Below, in pieces: positions 1 to 9,213 of a DNA stretch of 64,000 bases. The DNA lies in assembly GCF_019084075.1 (NCBI RefSeq), contig NZ_JAHREN010000001.1:3197501-3261500 (forward strand), written 5' to 3'. A model generated the notes under the pieces. The model searched no databases, was not told the origin of the DNA, and was given only the letters and a program-made list of their open reading frames with translations. Made by a program: the position numbers and the translations under genes. Within the stretch, counting starts at the first letter, position 1, and the number at the start of each line of letters is the position of its first letter. The stretch comes from Siccirubricoccus sp. G192 (lineage in GTDB: Bacteria; Pseudomonadota; Alphaproteobacteria; Acetobacterales; Acetobacteraceae).

Positions 1-164
1 ATCTGGCGATCGGCGTGCCCGATGTGGCCGCCACTTGCGAAGCGGTACGGGCCGGCGGCGGCAAGGTCACGCGCCAGGCTGGGCCGGTGAAATTCGGCAC
101 CACCATCATCGCCTTCGTGGAAGACCCGGACGGCTACAAGATTGAGCTGATCCAGCGCGGCTGA
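1..164 (+). CDS. gloA: Glyoxalase I (lactoylglutathione lyase), C-terminal end only
   Basis: The window opens inside this gene. The frame starting at base 3 gives 53 residues ending in the stop TGA at 162-164. The tail [12 protein letters not shown] is the classic C-terminal signature of glyoxalase I, in which the Glu of KIEL is a metal ligand. The enzyme converts the hemithioacetal of methylglyoxal and glutathione to S-lactoylglutathione in the cytoplasm. The N-terminal part lies outside the window, so a related glyoxalase/bleomycin-resistance family member cannot be fully excluded. Confidence 0.85.
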   Translation, partial: LAIGVPDVAATCEAVRAGGGKVTRQAGPVKFGTTIIAFVEDPDGYKIELIQRG

Positions 165-175
165 TCCGCGCTGCC

Positions 176-1579
176 GTGGCATCGCTCACAGACCCGCTCG
201 GGCTGCTCCGCGACGCCGCCATGGGCGCCGAGCAGCTCGGCCGCGGGCTGCTTGGGCAGGAGCGCATCCGGCTCGCCGTCACCGGCCTGACCCGGGCCGG
301 CAAGACGGTGTTCCTCACCTCGCTGCTCGCCAATCTGCTGGCGGCGGGGCAGGGGCGGCGGACCTTGCCGGCGCTGGAGGCGGCGGCGGGCGGGCGTTTG
401 CGCGGCGTGCGCCTGGTGCCGGCCGGTATCGAGAGCCTGCCGCGCTTCGATGTGGCGGCGCATCTCGCGGCGCTGGCCGCCGACCCGCCCGCCTGGCCCG
501 GCCGCACCGAGGATCTCTCCACCCTGGAACTCACCCTGGAGGTGGAGCGCCGCTCCTGGCTCGGCGGGCTGCTTGGCAGCCGCAGCATCACGCTCGAACT
601 GCTCGACTATCCCGGCGAATGGCTGCTCGACCTGCCGATGCTGTCGCAGGATTTCGCTGAGTGGTCGGCGGCAACGCTGCAACGCCTGCGACGTGGACCG
701 CGCGCGGAGGCGGCGCGGGACTTCCTCGCCTTCGTGGATGCACTGCCCGCCGGCACGCCGGATGACGAGGCACTGGCCCGGCGCGGCTTCATCCTCTACC
801 GCGACGCGCTGCGGCACTGCCGGGACCGGCTCGGCCTCCGCTTCCTCCAGCCCGGCCGCGTGCTCAACCCGGGGCCACGCGGCGAGGCGCCGATCCTCTG
901 GTTCTTCCCGCTGCCGCACCCCGAGGGCAGCGGCCTCGCCATGCTACTGGCGCGTCGCCATGCGGCCTATGTCGCGGATCAGCGCGATAATTTCTTCGAA
1001 CCCTATTTCCGCCGTTTCCAGCGCCAGGCGGTGCTGGTGGACGTGCTGGGCGCGCTGCATGCCGGCCAGGAGGCTTTCGAGGATACAGCCGAAGCCCTGG
1101 CCGCCATCGCCGCGGCACTGCGCTATGGTGGCTCCTGGCTCGATCGCCTTACCGGCGCTGGCGTCGACCGTGCCGCCTTCGTTGCCACCAAGGCCGACCA
1201 TGTGCCGGGGCGGCAGCGGGATGCGCTGGCGGCCCTGTTGGGCGCGTTGGTGGCTGCGCCGCAGAATCGGGCGGAGGGCGCCGGCGCCGCCACCGCGGTG
1301 CATGCCATCGCCGCCATCCGCTGCACCGAGGATGATGTCGTAACCCTGGAGGGCCGCCCGGTCGCCGCGGTGCGCGGCGTGCTGCTGCGGGATGGCCGCT
1401 CCGCCCGCATCTATCCCGGCGAGGTGCCGCTGCGTCCACCCGAGCCCGGCTTCTGGGACCATGGATTCTTCGAGATGCCGGAATTCCAGCCACCGCGCCT
1501 GGATGCGCAGGGGGTCTCGGGCGTTCCGCATCTCGGCCTGGATAGCCTGCTGGCTTGGCTGATCGGAGATCTGCTGTGA
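176..1579 (+). CDS. YcjX-family P-loop NTPase
   Basis: A 467-residue protein starting with GTG at 176, only 11 bases after the glyoxalase stop. A Walker A motif, GLTRAGKT, lies at residues 37-44, and the sequence then follows the YcjX (DUF463) pattern (SLLANLLAAG, LLDYPGEWLLDLP, FFPLPHPEG). Members are predicted GTPases, co-expressed in enterobacteria with the phage-shock/stress gene ycjF; their exact role is not established. The same pairing is present here because the next gene, a YcjF/DUF697 membrane protein, overlaps its stop codon. The family call is secure; the function is unknown. Confidence 0.88.
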   Translation: MASLTDPLGLLRDAAMGAEQLGRGLLGQERIRLAVTGLTRAGKTVFLTSLLANLLAAGQGRRTLPALEAAAGGRLRGVRLVPAGIESLPRFDVAAHLAALAADPPAWPGRTEDLSTLELTLEVERRSWLGGLLGSRSITLELLDYPGEWLLDLPMLSQDFAEWSAATLQRLRRGPRAEAARDFLAFVDALPAGTPDDEALARRGFILYRDALRHCRDRLGLRFLQPGRVLNPGPRGEAPILWFFPLPHPEGSGLAMLLARRHAAYVADQRDNFFEPYFRRFQRQAVLVDVLGALHAGQEAFEDTAEALAAIAAALRYGGSWLDRLTGAGVDRAAFVATKADHVPGRQRDALAALLGALVAAPQNRAEGAGAATAVHAIAAIRCTEDDVVTLEGRPVAAVRGVLLRDGRSARIYPGEVPLRPPEPGFWDHGFFEMPEFQPPRLDAQGVSGVPHLGLDSLLAWLIGDLL

Positions 1580-2454
1580 GCGACCCGCCCAAGGGGCCCC
1601 GCGTGATCCTGGAGGATGACCAGCCCCAGATCGCACCACGGCTCGATTTCGGCTGGGACCAGGCGGTGGTGCCGGTAGTGCCGCCGAACCCGCCCTCGCG
1701 CTGGTCCGGGTTTGGACGCGCGGCTGCCGGGGTGGTGGTGCTGGGGCTCGGCCTCGGGGCGCTGGAGGCCGCGAATTTCACCGCCGCGCAATTCACCCGC
1801 GGTGCCGTGCAGGGCTGGCTGACGCTGGGCGTGGTCGTCGCAGGGTTTGGACTGATCGCTTCCGCGGGCTGGGCCGAGTTGCGTGGCCTGCTGTCCATCC
1901 GCGCCGTGGACCGCGCCCGCGCCGCCTTCGCCCGTGGCGATCTGGAAGCCGCGCGATCCGAGGCGCTGCGCTGGGCCGGCGGCATGGCCGAGGCAGCGCC
2001 CTTGCAGCCGGCGCTCCGCCAGGTCGGCAGCATCGCGGAACTCCGCGCCCTGCTGGAAGCCGGGCCGCTGGCCGGGCTGGAAACCCAGGCCAATGCGCTC
2101 GGCCGCGCCGCGGCGGTGCAGGCTTTCGCCGTCACCGCCATCAGCCCCTCGCCAGGGCTGGATGCGCTGGTCTTCGCCTGGCGCGGTGTCAGGCTGGTGC
2201 GGCAGGTGGCGGCGCTGCACGGGCTGCGGCCGGGGCTGGCGGGCACGGTGGCGCTGCTGCGGCGCACGGTCTTCGATGCGGCGGCGGTGGCGGCCACCGA
2301 TATCGCGGTGGATGCGGCGGCGCGAGCCCTGCTCTCCAACAAATTGCTGGAGCAATTCGCCGGGGAGGCCGCGGCGGGGGCGCTCGCGGCGCGGCGCATG
2401 TTGCGGCTGGCGCGAGTGGCGGCGGAGGCGTGCCGGATCACGCCGCCGCGCTGA
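1576..2454 (+). CDS. YcjF-like (DUF697 / TIGR01620) membrane protein
   Basis: The likely start is GTG 1576, which overlaps the ycjX stop in a GTGA arrangement and implies translational coupling. This gives 292 residues. An N-terminal soluble stretch is followed by two hydrophobic segments (around residues 45-65 and 75-95: AAGVVVLGLGLGALEAA; LTLGVVVAGFGLIASAGWA), then a long Ala-rich helical region ending in the conserved DUF697-like part (TDIAVDAAARALLSNKLLEQF). YcjF-type proteins sit in the inner membrane, and the gene pairs with ycjX here as in many proteobacteria. The biochemical role is unknown. Confidence 0.82.
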   Translation: MSDPPKGPRVILEDDQPQIAPRLDFGWDQAVVPVVPPNPPSRWSGFGRAAAGVVVLGLGLGALEAANFTAAQFTRGAVQGWLTLGVVVAGFGLIASAGWAELRGLLSIRAVDRARAAFARGDLEAARSEALRWAGGMAEAAPLQPALRQVGSIAELRALLEAGPLAGLETQANALGRAAAVQAFAVTAISPSPGLDALVFAWRGVRLVRQVAALHGLRPGLAGTVALLRRTVFDAAAVAATDIAVDAAARALLSNKLLEQFAGEAAAGALAARRMLRLARVAAEACRITPPR

Positions 2455-2465
2455 GGCGGCCGGCG

Positions 2466-3458
2466 CTATTCCACCTTGATCCCGACCCGCGCCACGATCT
2501 CGTTCCATTGCGCGATTTCGCGCCGGATCAGTGCCGCGTAATCCTCCGGGCTGCCTGCCACGACACCATAGCCGAGCCCCTCCAGCCTGGCCTTGATCGC
2601 CGCCTCCCGCGCCGGAGCCAGCAGCACGGCATGGAGGCGCCGCGCCACCTCCGGCGGCAGGCCGGCGGGGCTGATGAAGCCCCACCAGCCAACCAGATCG
2701 ACGCTTGGCAGCCCGGCCTCGGCCATGGTTGGCACTTCCGGCAGCAGCGGGCTGCGCGCATTGCCGGTGACGGCCAGCGCCCGCAGCCGCCCGCCCTGCA
2801 CATGGCCGAGCGCCGAGGAGATCGCCACAAGCCCGTAGTGCACCTCGCCCGCCACCAGCCCGGCAAGTTGCGGCCCGCCGCCGCGATAGCCGACCTGGGT
2901 GAATTCCAGCCCGGTGGCGAGCTGCAATTGCACGGCCGCCAGATGCGTCGGCGTGGCGATGCCGCCATGCGAAATGCCGAGGGCGCCGGGCTGCGCGCGC
3001 GCCTCCGCCAGCACCTCCGCCACATTGCGCGCGGGTGCGGAAGGGTGCGCCAGCAAAAGCAGCGGCGCAGTGACGGCAAGGCCAAGCGTGCCGAGGTCGC
3101 GTTCGGTGTCGTAGGGTAACCGTTCGCGGAACAGCGCCGGGTTCACCACCAGCGCATTGTCGGCCGTGCCGATGGTGTAGCCATCGGGCGGTGCGGCAGC
3201 GACAGCCTGGGTGCCCGGAATGGAGGCGCCGCCGCCGCGATTCTCCACCACGAAGGAATGGCCGGTGAGTTCCGTGGCCCGCTGCGCCAGGATGCGGGCC
3301 ACGATGTCGCTGCTGCCGCCGGGCCCATAGGGCACGATGATCCGCACCGTGCGGTTCGGATAGGTGGCCGTCTGGGCCGTCCCCGGGGCGGCCCCCTGCG
3401 CCACTGCCGCGCCCGGCAGCAGCGCGGCGGGCAGCGCGAGCAGATGGCGGCGGCGCAT
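2466..3458 (-). CDS. Tripartite tricarboxylate transporter substrate-binding protein (TctC/Bug family)
   Basis: A 330-residue protein starting at ATG 3458 (MRRRHLLALPAALLP...), with an N-terminal signal peptide ending near AVAQG. After it come the family landmarks YPNRTVRIIVPYGPGG, VVENRGGGAS, PDGYTIG and VPTMAEAG. Bug proteins are periplasmic binders of carboxylates and other small organic acids that deliver ligand to TctAB permeases. No tctA or tctB gene is in this window, so it is an orphan binding protein. It lies 4 bases downstream of a second tctC gene and is surely cotranscribed with it. The ligand cannot be predicted. Confidence 0.93.
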   Translation of the reverse strand: MRRRHLLALPAALLPGAAVAQGAAPGTAQTATYPNRTVRIIVPYGPGGSSDIVARILAQRATELTGHSFVVENRGGGASIPGTQAVAAAPPDGYTIGTADNALVVNPALFRERLPYDTERDLGTLGLAVTAPLLLLAHPSAPARNVAEVLAEARAQPGALGISHGGIATPTHLAAVQLQLATGLEFTQVGYRGGGPQLAGLVAGEVHYGLVAISSALGHVQGGRLRALAVTGNARSPLLPEVPTMAEAGLPSVDLVGWWGFISPAGLPPEVARRLHAVLLAPAREAAIKARLEGLGYGVVAGSPEDYAALIRREIAQWNEIVARVGIKVE

Positions 3459-3462
3459 CGCG

Positions 3463-4440
3463 CTAGCCCTCCAGCCGGACATTGGCGATGCGGGCGATCT
3501 CGCGCCACTGCGCGATTTCGGCACGGACGAAGCTGCCGAATTCCTCCGACGTCGTGGGTGTCGCGGTGCCGCCGAGTTCCAGAAAGCGCGCCACCACCGC
3601 GGGCTCGCGCAGGATGGCGGTGACATCCGCATTCACCTTCCGGATGATCTCCTGCGGTACCGCCGCCGGCGCGCAGAGCCCGGTCCAGCCATAGGCGCCA
3701 TAGCCCGGCGCCACCGTCTCGGCGATGGTCGGCACCTCGGGCAATTGCGGCGCGCGGGTCGGCGTGGTGACAGCGATCGGCACCAGCGAGCCCGCCCGGA
3801 TATGCGGCAGGGAGGAAGCGACGCTGTCCATCATCAGCTTCACGTTGCCCGCCAATAGATCCGCCATGGCCGGGCCGCTGCCGCGGTAATGCACCATGTT
3901 GAGCTTCACGCCGGTGCGGTGCGCGAAGAGCTCCGCTGCCATGTGCTGGCTGCTGGCTGGCCCGGCGGTGGCAAGGTCGAGCTTGCCGTCCTCGGCCCGC
4001 GCCACCTCGACCACCTGCTGCACGGTGCGGCCGGGGAAGGAGGGATGCGCCACGATCAGCAGCGGCAGCACGACGACATTGGTGATGAAGGCGAAGTCCC
4101 GCTCGGCATCATAGGGAATCCGCGGCAGCACCGACGGGTTGACACCCAGCGTGCCGGAGGTGCCGGCGATCAGCGTATAGCCATCCGGCGCTGCCCGCGC
4201 GCCTGCCTCCAGCGCCGGGGCGCCCGCGCCGCCGCCGCGATTCTCCACCACCACGCGCTGCGGCCAGCGGCGCGACAACTCATCGGCATAGACGCGGGTG
4301 AAGATATCGGCGGCCTGGCCAGGCGGGAAAGGGACGATGATCCGCACCGGCCGTTCCGGCCATGCGCCCTGGGCCCGCAGGAGGCGCGGTGCGGCCAGCA
4401 TGGCGGCAGTGGCTGCGAGCAGGGCGCGGCGGCTGGTCAT
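3463..4440 (-). CDS. Tripartite tricarboxylate transporter substrate-binding protein (TctC/Bug family)
   Basis: A 325-residue protein. ATG 4440 is chosen because it begins a signal peptide (MTSRRALLAATAAMLAAP) and is preceded by a GGGAGGA ribosome binding site. Family landmarks: WPERPVRIIVPFPPGQAAD, VVENRGGGAGAPALEAGA, PDGYTLIAGTSGTLGVNP and VHYRGSGPAMADLLAGNVK. It is a periplasmic solute-binding protein. It is the first gene of a two-gene operon with the tctC that ends at 2466. The AT-rich stretch 4501-4550 just upstream is the likely promoter. The ligand is unknown. Confidence 0.93.
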   Translation of the reverse strand: MTSRRALLAATAAMLAAPRLLRAQGAWPERPVRIIVPFPPGQAADIFTRVYADELSRRWPQRVVVENRGGGAGAPALEAGARAAPDGYTLIAGTSGTLGVNPSVLPRIPYDAERDFAFITNVVVLPLLIVAHPSFPGRTVQQVVEVARAEDGKLDLATAGPASSQHMAAELFAHRTGVKLNMVHYRGSGPAMADLLAGNVKLMMDSVASSLPHIRAGSLVPIAVTTPTRAPQLPEVPTIAETVAPGYGAYGWTGLCAPAAVPQEIIRKVNADVTAILREPAVVARFLELGGTATPTTSEEFGSFVRAEIAQWREIARIANVRLEG

Positions 4441-4500
4441 GGCGGATCCTCCCGTGGTTTTTCGGGATGCTACAGGCCGCCCGGCGCCGCCGCTACCGGC

Positions 4501-4550
4501 GCGCCTGCCGAACACAAATACTACCTATGATTGTGTATTTAGAATATTCT
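4501..4550 (-). promoter_or_regulatory. AT-rich upstream region with palindrome AGAATATTCT
   Basis: A sharp drop in GC content between the phosphate acyltransferase stop and the tctC start at 4440. It contains the perfect 10-base palindrome AGAATATTCT at 4541-4550 and an inverted pair AAATAC/GTATTT at roughly 4516-4539. It probably carries the promoter and possibly an operator for the tctC pair. No exact -35/-10 assignment is made. Confidence 0.35.
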
Positions 4551-5501
4551 TCAACTCGCCCCATGCTTCCGCAGCCGCATCGCCGCCCCCAGCCGCATCA
4601 CCGCGCAGGAGGCCAGCCTTGCCCGCATGCCATCCGCCCGGCTGGTCAGCGCGATCGGCACCCGGGCGCCGATCACCACCCCTGCCGCTTCCGCCCCTGA
4701 CAGGTACTGCAACTGCTTGGCCAGCATGTTCCCGGCCTCCAGATCCGGCACCAGCAGGATATCGGCATCGCCAGCCACCGGGCCGGTCAGGCCCTTGGCC
4801 CGCGCTGCATCGGCATTGATGGCGTTGTCGAAAGCCAGCGGCCCGTCCACCAGCCCGCCCTCGATCTGACCGCGTTCCGCCATTTTGGACAGTGCCGCCG
4901 CCTCCACCGTCGCCGGCAGCCGCGGCGTCACCGTCTCCACCGCGGAGAGCACCGCGAGTTTCGGCTGTTCGAGCCCGAGTGCCCGGCAAAGGTCGATGGC
5001 ATTACGCGCGATATCCGCCTTCTGCTCCAGATCGGGCAGGATGTTGATGGCCGCGTCCGTCACCACCAGCGGCTTGTGGTAGAGCGGCACATCCAGCACG
5101 AAGGCATGGCTGACCCGGCGTTCCGTGCGCAACCCGCCCTCGTGCGCCACCACCGCCTGCATCAGCTCATCCGTATGCAGCGCGCCCTTCATCAGCGCCG
5201 CCGCGCGACCCTCATGCACCAGCGCCACGGCGCGGGCGGCGGCGGCATGGCTATGCGGCACGTCCTCGATCGGCAGGCTGCCCAGGTCCAGCCCCGCCTC
5301 GGCCGCAGCCTGCCGGATGCGTGCCGCGGGGCCGACCAGGATCGGCAGGATCAGCCCGCGCGCCGCGGCTTCCAGCGCGCCGGAAAGGCTCGCCGCGTCG
5401 GCCGGATGGACCACGGCGCAGGGCAGGGGCGGGCCGGCGGCGGCAGCCCGTTCCACCAGCCCTTCGAAAAGCCCGGAGCCGGAGCGCGGCATCTCGGCCA
5501 T
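4551..5501 (-). CDS. Phosphate acetyl/butyryltransferase
   Basis: A 316-residue protein with ATG at 5501. It fits the PTA/PTB family: N-terminal LFEGLVERA and GLILPILVGPAARI, then ALMKGALHTDELMQAV, SHAFVLDVPLYHKPLVVTDAAIN, PDLEAGNMLAKQLQYL and ALTSRADG. It transfers an acyl group from CoA to phosphate in the cytoplasm. In many alphaproteobacteria a homologous domain is fused to an N-terminal MaoC-like domain and sits next to ackA; here it is stand-alone and no acetate kinase gene is nearby. Acetyl versus butyryl specificity cannot be told from sequence. Confidence 0.87.
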   Translation of the reverse strand: MAEMPRSGSGLFEGLVERAAAAGPPLPCAVVHPADAASLSGALEAAARGLILPILVGPAARIRQAAAEAGLDLGSLPIEDVPHSHAAAARAVALVHEGRAAALMKGALHTDELMQAVVAHEGGLRTERRVSHAFVLDVPLYHKPLVVTDAAINILPDLEQKADIARNAIDLCRALGLEQPKLAVLSAVETVTPRLPATVEAAALSKMAERGQIEGGLVDGPLAFDNAINADAARAKGLTGPVAGDADILLVPDLEAGNMLAKQLQYLSGAEAAGVVIGARVPIALTSRADGMRARLASCAVMRLGAAMRLRKHGAS

Positions 5502-5509
5502 GACGCCGC

Positions 5510-5713
5510 CTACCCTGGCGCCTGCCACGGCCCGGGCCGCGCCGGCGCATTGGCCGGGCTCTCCGGCCACCAGCCAGTTTGCTGCGGCCATTCGGCAGAG
5601 CGGAGCCCGCCCTGCACCATGTGCCGGTCATCCGCGGCGCCAGCTTCGGTGACGATGCGGCTGCACGGGATAGGCTCGCGGAGCGCGACGGGGTCCAGCA
5701 GAAAGGCTGTCAT
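5510..5713 (-). CDS. Possible small hypothetical ORF upstream of the phosphotransacylase
   Basis: An open frame of 67 residues from ATG 5713, whose TAG stop lies 8 bases before the phosphotransacylase start. The frame is open back to an earlier ATG at 5788. The composition is Pro/Arg/Ala-rich with several Trp residues, no family is recognised, and the ribosome binding site is weak. It sits in the roughly 300-base gap 5502-5802 between divergent genes, which must also hold promoters for both. It may be chance coding potential. Confidence 0.2.
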   Translation of the reverse strand: MTAFLLDPVALREPIPCSRIVTEAGAADDRHMVQGGLRSAEWPQQTGWWPESPANAPARPGPWQAPG

Positions 5714-5802
5714 CGAGGGGTCCTGTCCTGTCGGCCGGCACTGTGGCGCGGCTGACCTCGGCTGGCGAGGGGCGCAGGATTGCGTCATGATCCCCGCCTG
5801 AA

Positions 5803-8654
5803 ATGACCCCTGAGACCTTCATCGCCAAATGGCATGGCGCCACCCTGACCGAGCGCGCCGCCGCCCAGTCCCACTTCATCGATCTCTGCCGCCTGCTCGG
5901 CGAACCCACCCCCACCGATGCCGACCCGCGCGGCGAGTGGTACTGCTTCGAACGCGGCGCCACGAAGACCACCGGCGGCGAGGGCTGGGCCGATGTCTGG
6001 AAGCGCGGCTGCTTCGGCTGGGAATACAAGGGCAAGCGCCGCGACCTGAACGCCGCCTTCGTGCAGTTGCAGCAATAAGCCCCGGCGCTGGAGAATCCGC
6101 CGCTACTGATCGTCTCCGACATGGAGACCTTCATCCTTCGGCCCAATTGGACCAACAGCATCAGCCGCCCCATCGTGCTGCGGATCGAGGAGCTGCGCGA
6201 TGCCGGGCGCCGCGCCGTCCTGAAGCACGCCTTCACCAACCCGGAGGCGCTGCGCCCGGAAAAGACCCGCCAGGGCCTGACCGAGGAAGCGGCGGCGGAA
6301 TTCGCCGAACTCGCCCGGCGGCTCAGGGCGCGCGGGCATGACCCGCAGGCGGTGGCGCATTTCGTCAACCGCCTGGTCTTCTGCCTCTTTGCCGATGACG
6401 CGGCGCTGCTGCCGGAGGGCCTTTTCACGCGCATGCTGGAGGCTGCGGCCAAATCCCCCGCGCGATTCGAGGAGTATGCCAGGCGCTTGTTCCGCGCCAT
6501 GCGCGACCCGGGCGGCGAGGTGGATTTCACGCCCACCCCTGGTTCAACGGCGGCCTCTTCGACACCGACGCGGCCCTGCCGCTGGAGGGCGCCGAGATCG
6601 GCATCCTGCGCCGCGCCGCCGGCATGGACTGGAGCGAGATAGACCCCTCCGTCCTCGGCACCCTGTTCGAGCGCGGGCTGGACCCCGACAAGCGCAGCCA
6701 ATTGGGCGCGCATTACACCGACCGCGACAAGATCATGCAGATCGTGGAGCCGGTGGTGGTGCGGCCGCTGCTGGCGGATTGGGCGGCGGCGCGTGCGCGG
6801 CTGGAGGCGGCGCTGGCCCGCGCCGCCGCCGCGAAAACCCCCGCCACGCGGCAGCAGGGCGCCGATGCGGCGCGCGCCGAATACACCGGCTTCCTGGAAC
6901 GCCTGCGCCGCTTCCGCGTGCTGGACCCGGCCTGCGGTTCGGGAAATTTCCTCTACCTCGCGCTGCTGGCTCTGAAGGATATCGAGCATCGCGCCGGGCT
7001 GGAGGCGGAGGCGCTGGGCCTGCAACGCGAATTCCCCGCCGTGGGGCCGGAGCAGTTGCTCGGTATCGAGATCAATCCCTATGCGGCGGAGCTGGCGCGG
7101 GTTTCCGTCTGGATCGGGCATATCCAATGGGCGCGGCGCAACGGCTATGAGGCGCCGCGCGACCCGGTGCTGCGCGCGCTGGACACCATCGAGTGCCGGG
7201 ATGCGGTGCTGTCCGGGTCCGGCACGGCGGCGGAGTGGCCGGCGGCGGATGCGATCATCGGGAATCCGCCCTTCCTCGGCGACAAGGCGATGATCGGCAC
7301 CTTGGGCGAGGACTACACGCGCAGGCTGCGCGCGGCCTATGCCGGGCGGGTGCCGGGTGGGGCGGATCTGGTGTGCTACTGGTTCGAGAAGGCGCGGGAG
7401 GCGATTGCCGAAGGGCGCACGTTGCGCACGGGGCTGGTGGCGACGAACAGCATTCGCGGCGGCGCGAACCGGCGGGTGCTCGACCGTATCTGCGAGTCGG
7501 GCGTGATCTTGGAGGCTTGGTCGGATGAGGCATGGACGCTGGATGGTGCAGCGGTGCGGGTGTCGCTGGTGTGCTTCAGCAGCAATGTCACCGTTCCTTG
7601 CCGCCTTGATGGCGAAAAGGTCACAGCCATCCACGCCGATCTGACAGCGGAAGCCGCAAATCTGACCACCGCTGTTGCATTGGCAGAGAACAAGAAGATT
7701 GCCTTCAATGGAATTCAAAAGACCGGGCCATTCGAGGTTGATGGAGATACAGCGCGCCGTTGGCTTTCTGAGCCTTCCAATCCGAACGGCCAGTCGAACA
7801 CTGCGGTTCTGCGGCCTTGGTGGAACGGGATCGACGTTACACGACGCTCGCGCGATTCCTGGTGCATCGACTTCGGCCCGGACATGACCGAGGAAGACGC
7901 CGCATTCTATCTTTCGCCATACGCCCATGCTGCGAATGTCGTGAAACTGGTCCGGGCCGCCAACTCGCTTGAACCGCTGAGGCGCTTCTGGTGGCGGCAT
8001 TGGCGGCCACGTCGAGATATGCAGGTTGCGCTGTTACGGCTGCCTCGGGCGATCGTCACCCCAGAGGTGTCGAAGCATCGCGTGTTTGCGTGGCTGCCGC
8101 TGCGCATCGGACCTGACAAGAACCTCGTTGTTATCGCCCGCGATGACGACACCACATTCGGCATCCTGCACAGCCGCTTCCACGAAGCCTGGGCGCTGCG
8201 CCTAGGCACCTCGCTGGAAGACCGACCGCGCTACACCCCCACCACCACCTTCGAGACCTTCCCCTTCCCGGACGGCCTCACCCCGAACCTCCCCGCCGCC
8301 ACCTACGCCGCCGACCCGCGCGCCCAATCCATCGCCGCCGCCGCCCGCGCCCTGGTGGAAGCGCGGGACCGCTGGCTGAACCCGCCCGATCTGGTGCAGC
8401 GCGTGCCGGAAGTGGTGCCCGGCTTCCCGGACCGCCTCCTGCCGCGCGACGCCAAAGCCGCTGCCATTCTGAAGACCCGCACCTTGACCGCCCTCTACAA
8501 TAGCCGCGGCAAGCCCGAGGGCGCCTGGCTCGATGGGCTGCATGCCACCCTCGATGCCGCCGTCGCCGCCGCCTATGGCTGGCCCGCCGATATCCCGGAG
8601 GCGGAGGCGCTCGCCCGCCTCCTCGCCCTCAACACCGCCCGCGTCCCGGCTTGA
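5803..8654 (+). pseudogene. MmeI-like (type IIL) restriction-modification enzyme, disrupted
   Basis: One ancestral gene now in pieces. Residues 1-91 (from ATG 5803) resemble the MmeI N-terminal nuclease domain, with a D64-X9-E74-X-K76 triad in GWADVWKRGCFGWEYK. An in-frame TAA at 6076-6078 interrupts QLQQ-APALENPP. The frame then continues (6079-about 6530) through the helical linker (AHFVNRLVFCLFADD). Near 6532-6534 a one-base loss in a C run shifts the frame, and WFNGGLFD onwards continues to 8654. This last part holds the methyltransferase core: DPACGSGNFLYLAL (motif I), NPPF (motif IV), and a C-terminal target-recognition region. Such enzymes both methylate and cut DNA, using one recognition domain. 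With two lesions it is probably inactive as a nuclease; the 676-codon open part from 6624 could still make a methyltransferase if translated. Confidence 0.85.
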
Positions 8655-8792
8655 AAATTCTGGGCCCTCACGGCCGGGCCACTCAGGCCGTCCGGTGCGA
8701 CAGCACGCGGCACCCCTGTGCTCAAGCCGCAGCGGGCGAGGCGGAAAATTTCTGGCGCCCGGGAACTCCCGGCTTCGCGCGGCCTCTGACCA

Positions 8793-8810
8793 GGATCAGG
8801 TGCCTGATCC
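8793..8810. repeat. Near-perfect palindrome GGATCAGG-TG-CCTGATCC
   Basis: Two 8-base arms that are exact reverse complements, separated by two bases, located about 20 bases upstream of ATG 8830. The size and symmetry resemble a dimeric repressor operator, but no regulator gene is adjacent. It could also be a simple cruciform element after the restriction-modification gene. Confidence 0.4.
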
Positions 8811-8829
8811 AAAGACCTGGGTTGCCCCT

Positions 8830-9112
8830 ATGAACAAGCTCCAGATGGACCCGCCCCTTGGGGGGCGCTGCACCGCCGCGCTTCTTCGTCAGGGCGCAGC
8901 GCCAAGCCCGGCCGCCGACGCCTTGGGCCTGGGCGATTTATGAGGAAGGCCGGGCGGAGCCCTATCGGTGCTCGGCGCGGTTCTACCGATCCGCAGACGA
9001 GGCCTGGGCGGTCGGCCGCGCCATGCTCGACCGTTTGGGAAGGCCGGCCGACAGGGCTGCGCCGGAGCAGCAACGGAATGCGGCCCCGGATAGCGGCCCT
9101 GCTGCAGCCTGA
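8830..9112 (+). CDS. Small hypothetical protein (frame probably interrupted at a G6 run)
   Basis: The convincing part is frame 8858-9112, whose middle (PWAWAIYEEGRAEPYRCSARFYRSADEAWAVGRAMLDRLG) has typical coding composition and looks like a small conserved protein with two beta strands and a helix. In that frame the only start is TTG 8858. ATG 8830 (MNKLQMDPPLGG) is in another frame, and the two would join if the G run at 8860-8865 had one G fewer. No family name is recognised and no signal peptide is seen. It fills most of the gap between the restriction-modification gene and gltX. Confidence 0.5.
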
Positions 9113-9213
9113 CCCGCTGCCCGCGCCGGCGCTGCCTGACCCGCGGTGTCCGGCCGGGCCATAGGAATAGAACCAAGATGGCCGCCGCGCCTTCCGCTCA
9201 GCCGCAAGGCTTC

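Noticed and set aside
5628..8000. A 790-codon open frame on the minus strand
   Set aside because: It runs antisense to the restriction-modification gene, whose motifs (DPACGSGNF, NPPF) are unmistakable. Long antisense frames are common at this GC content, and the antisense product shows no recognisable domain.
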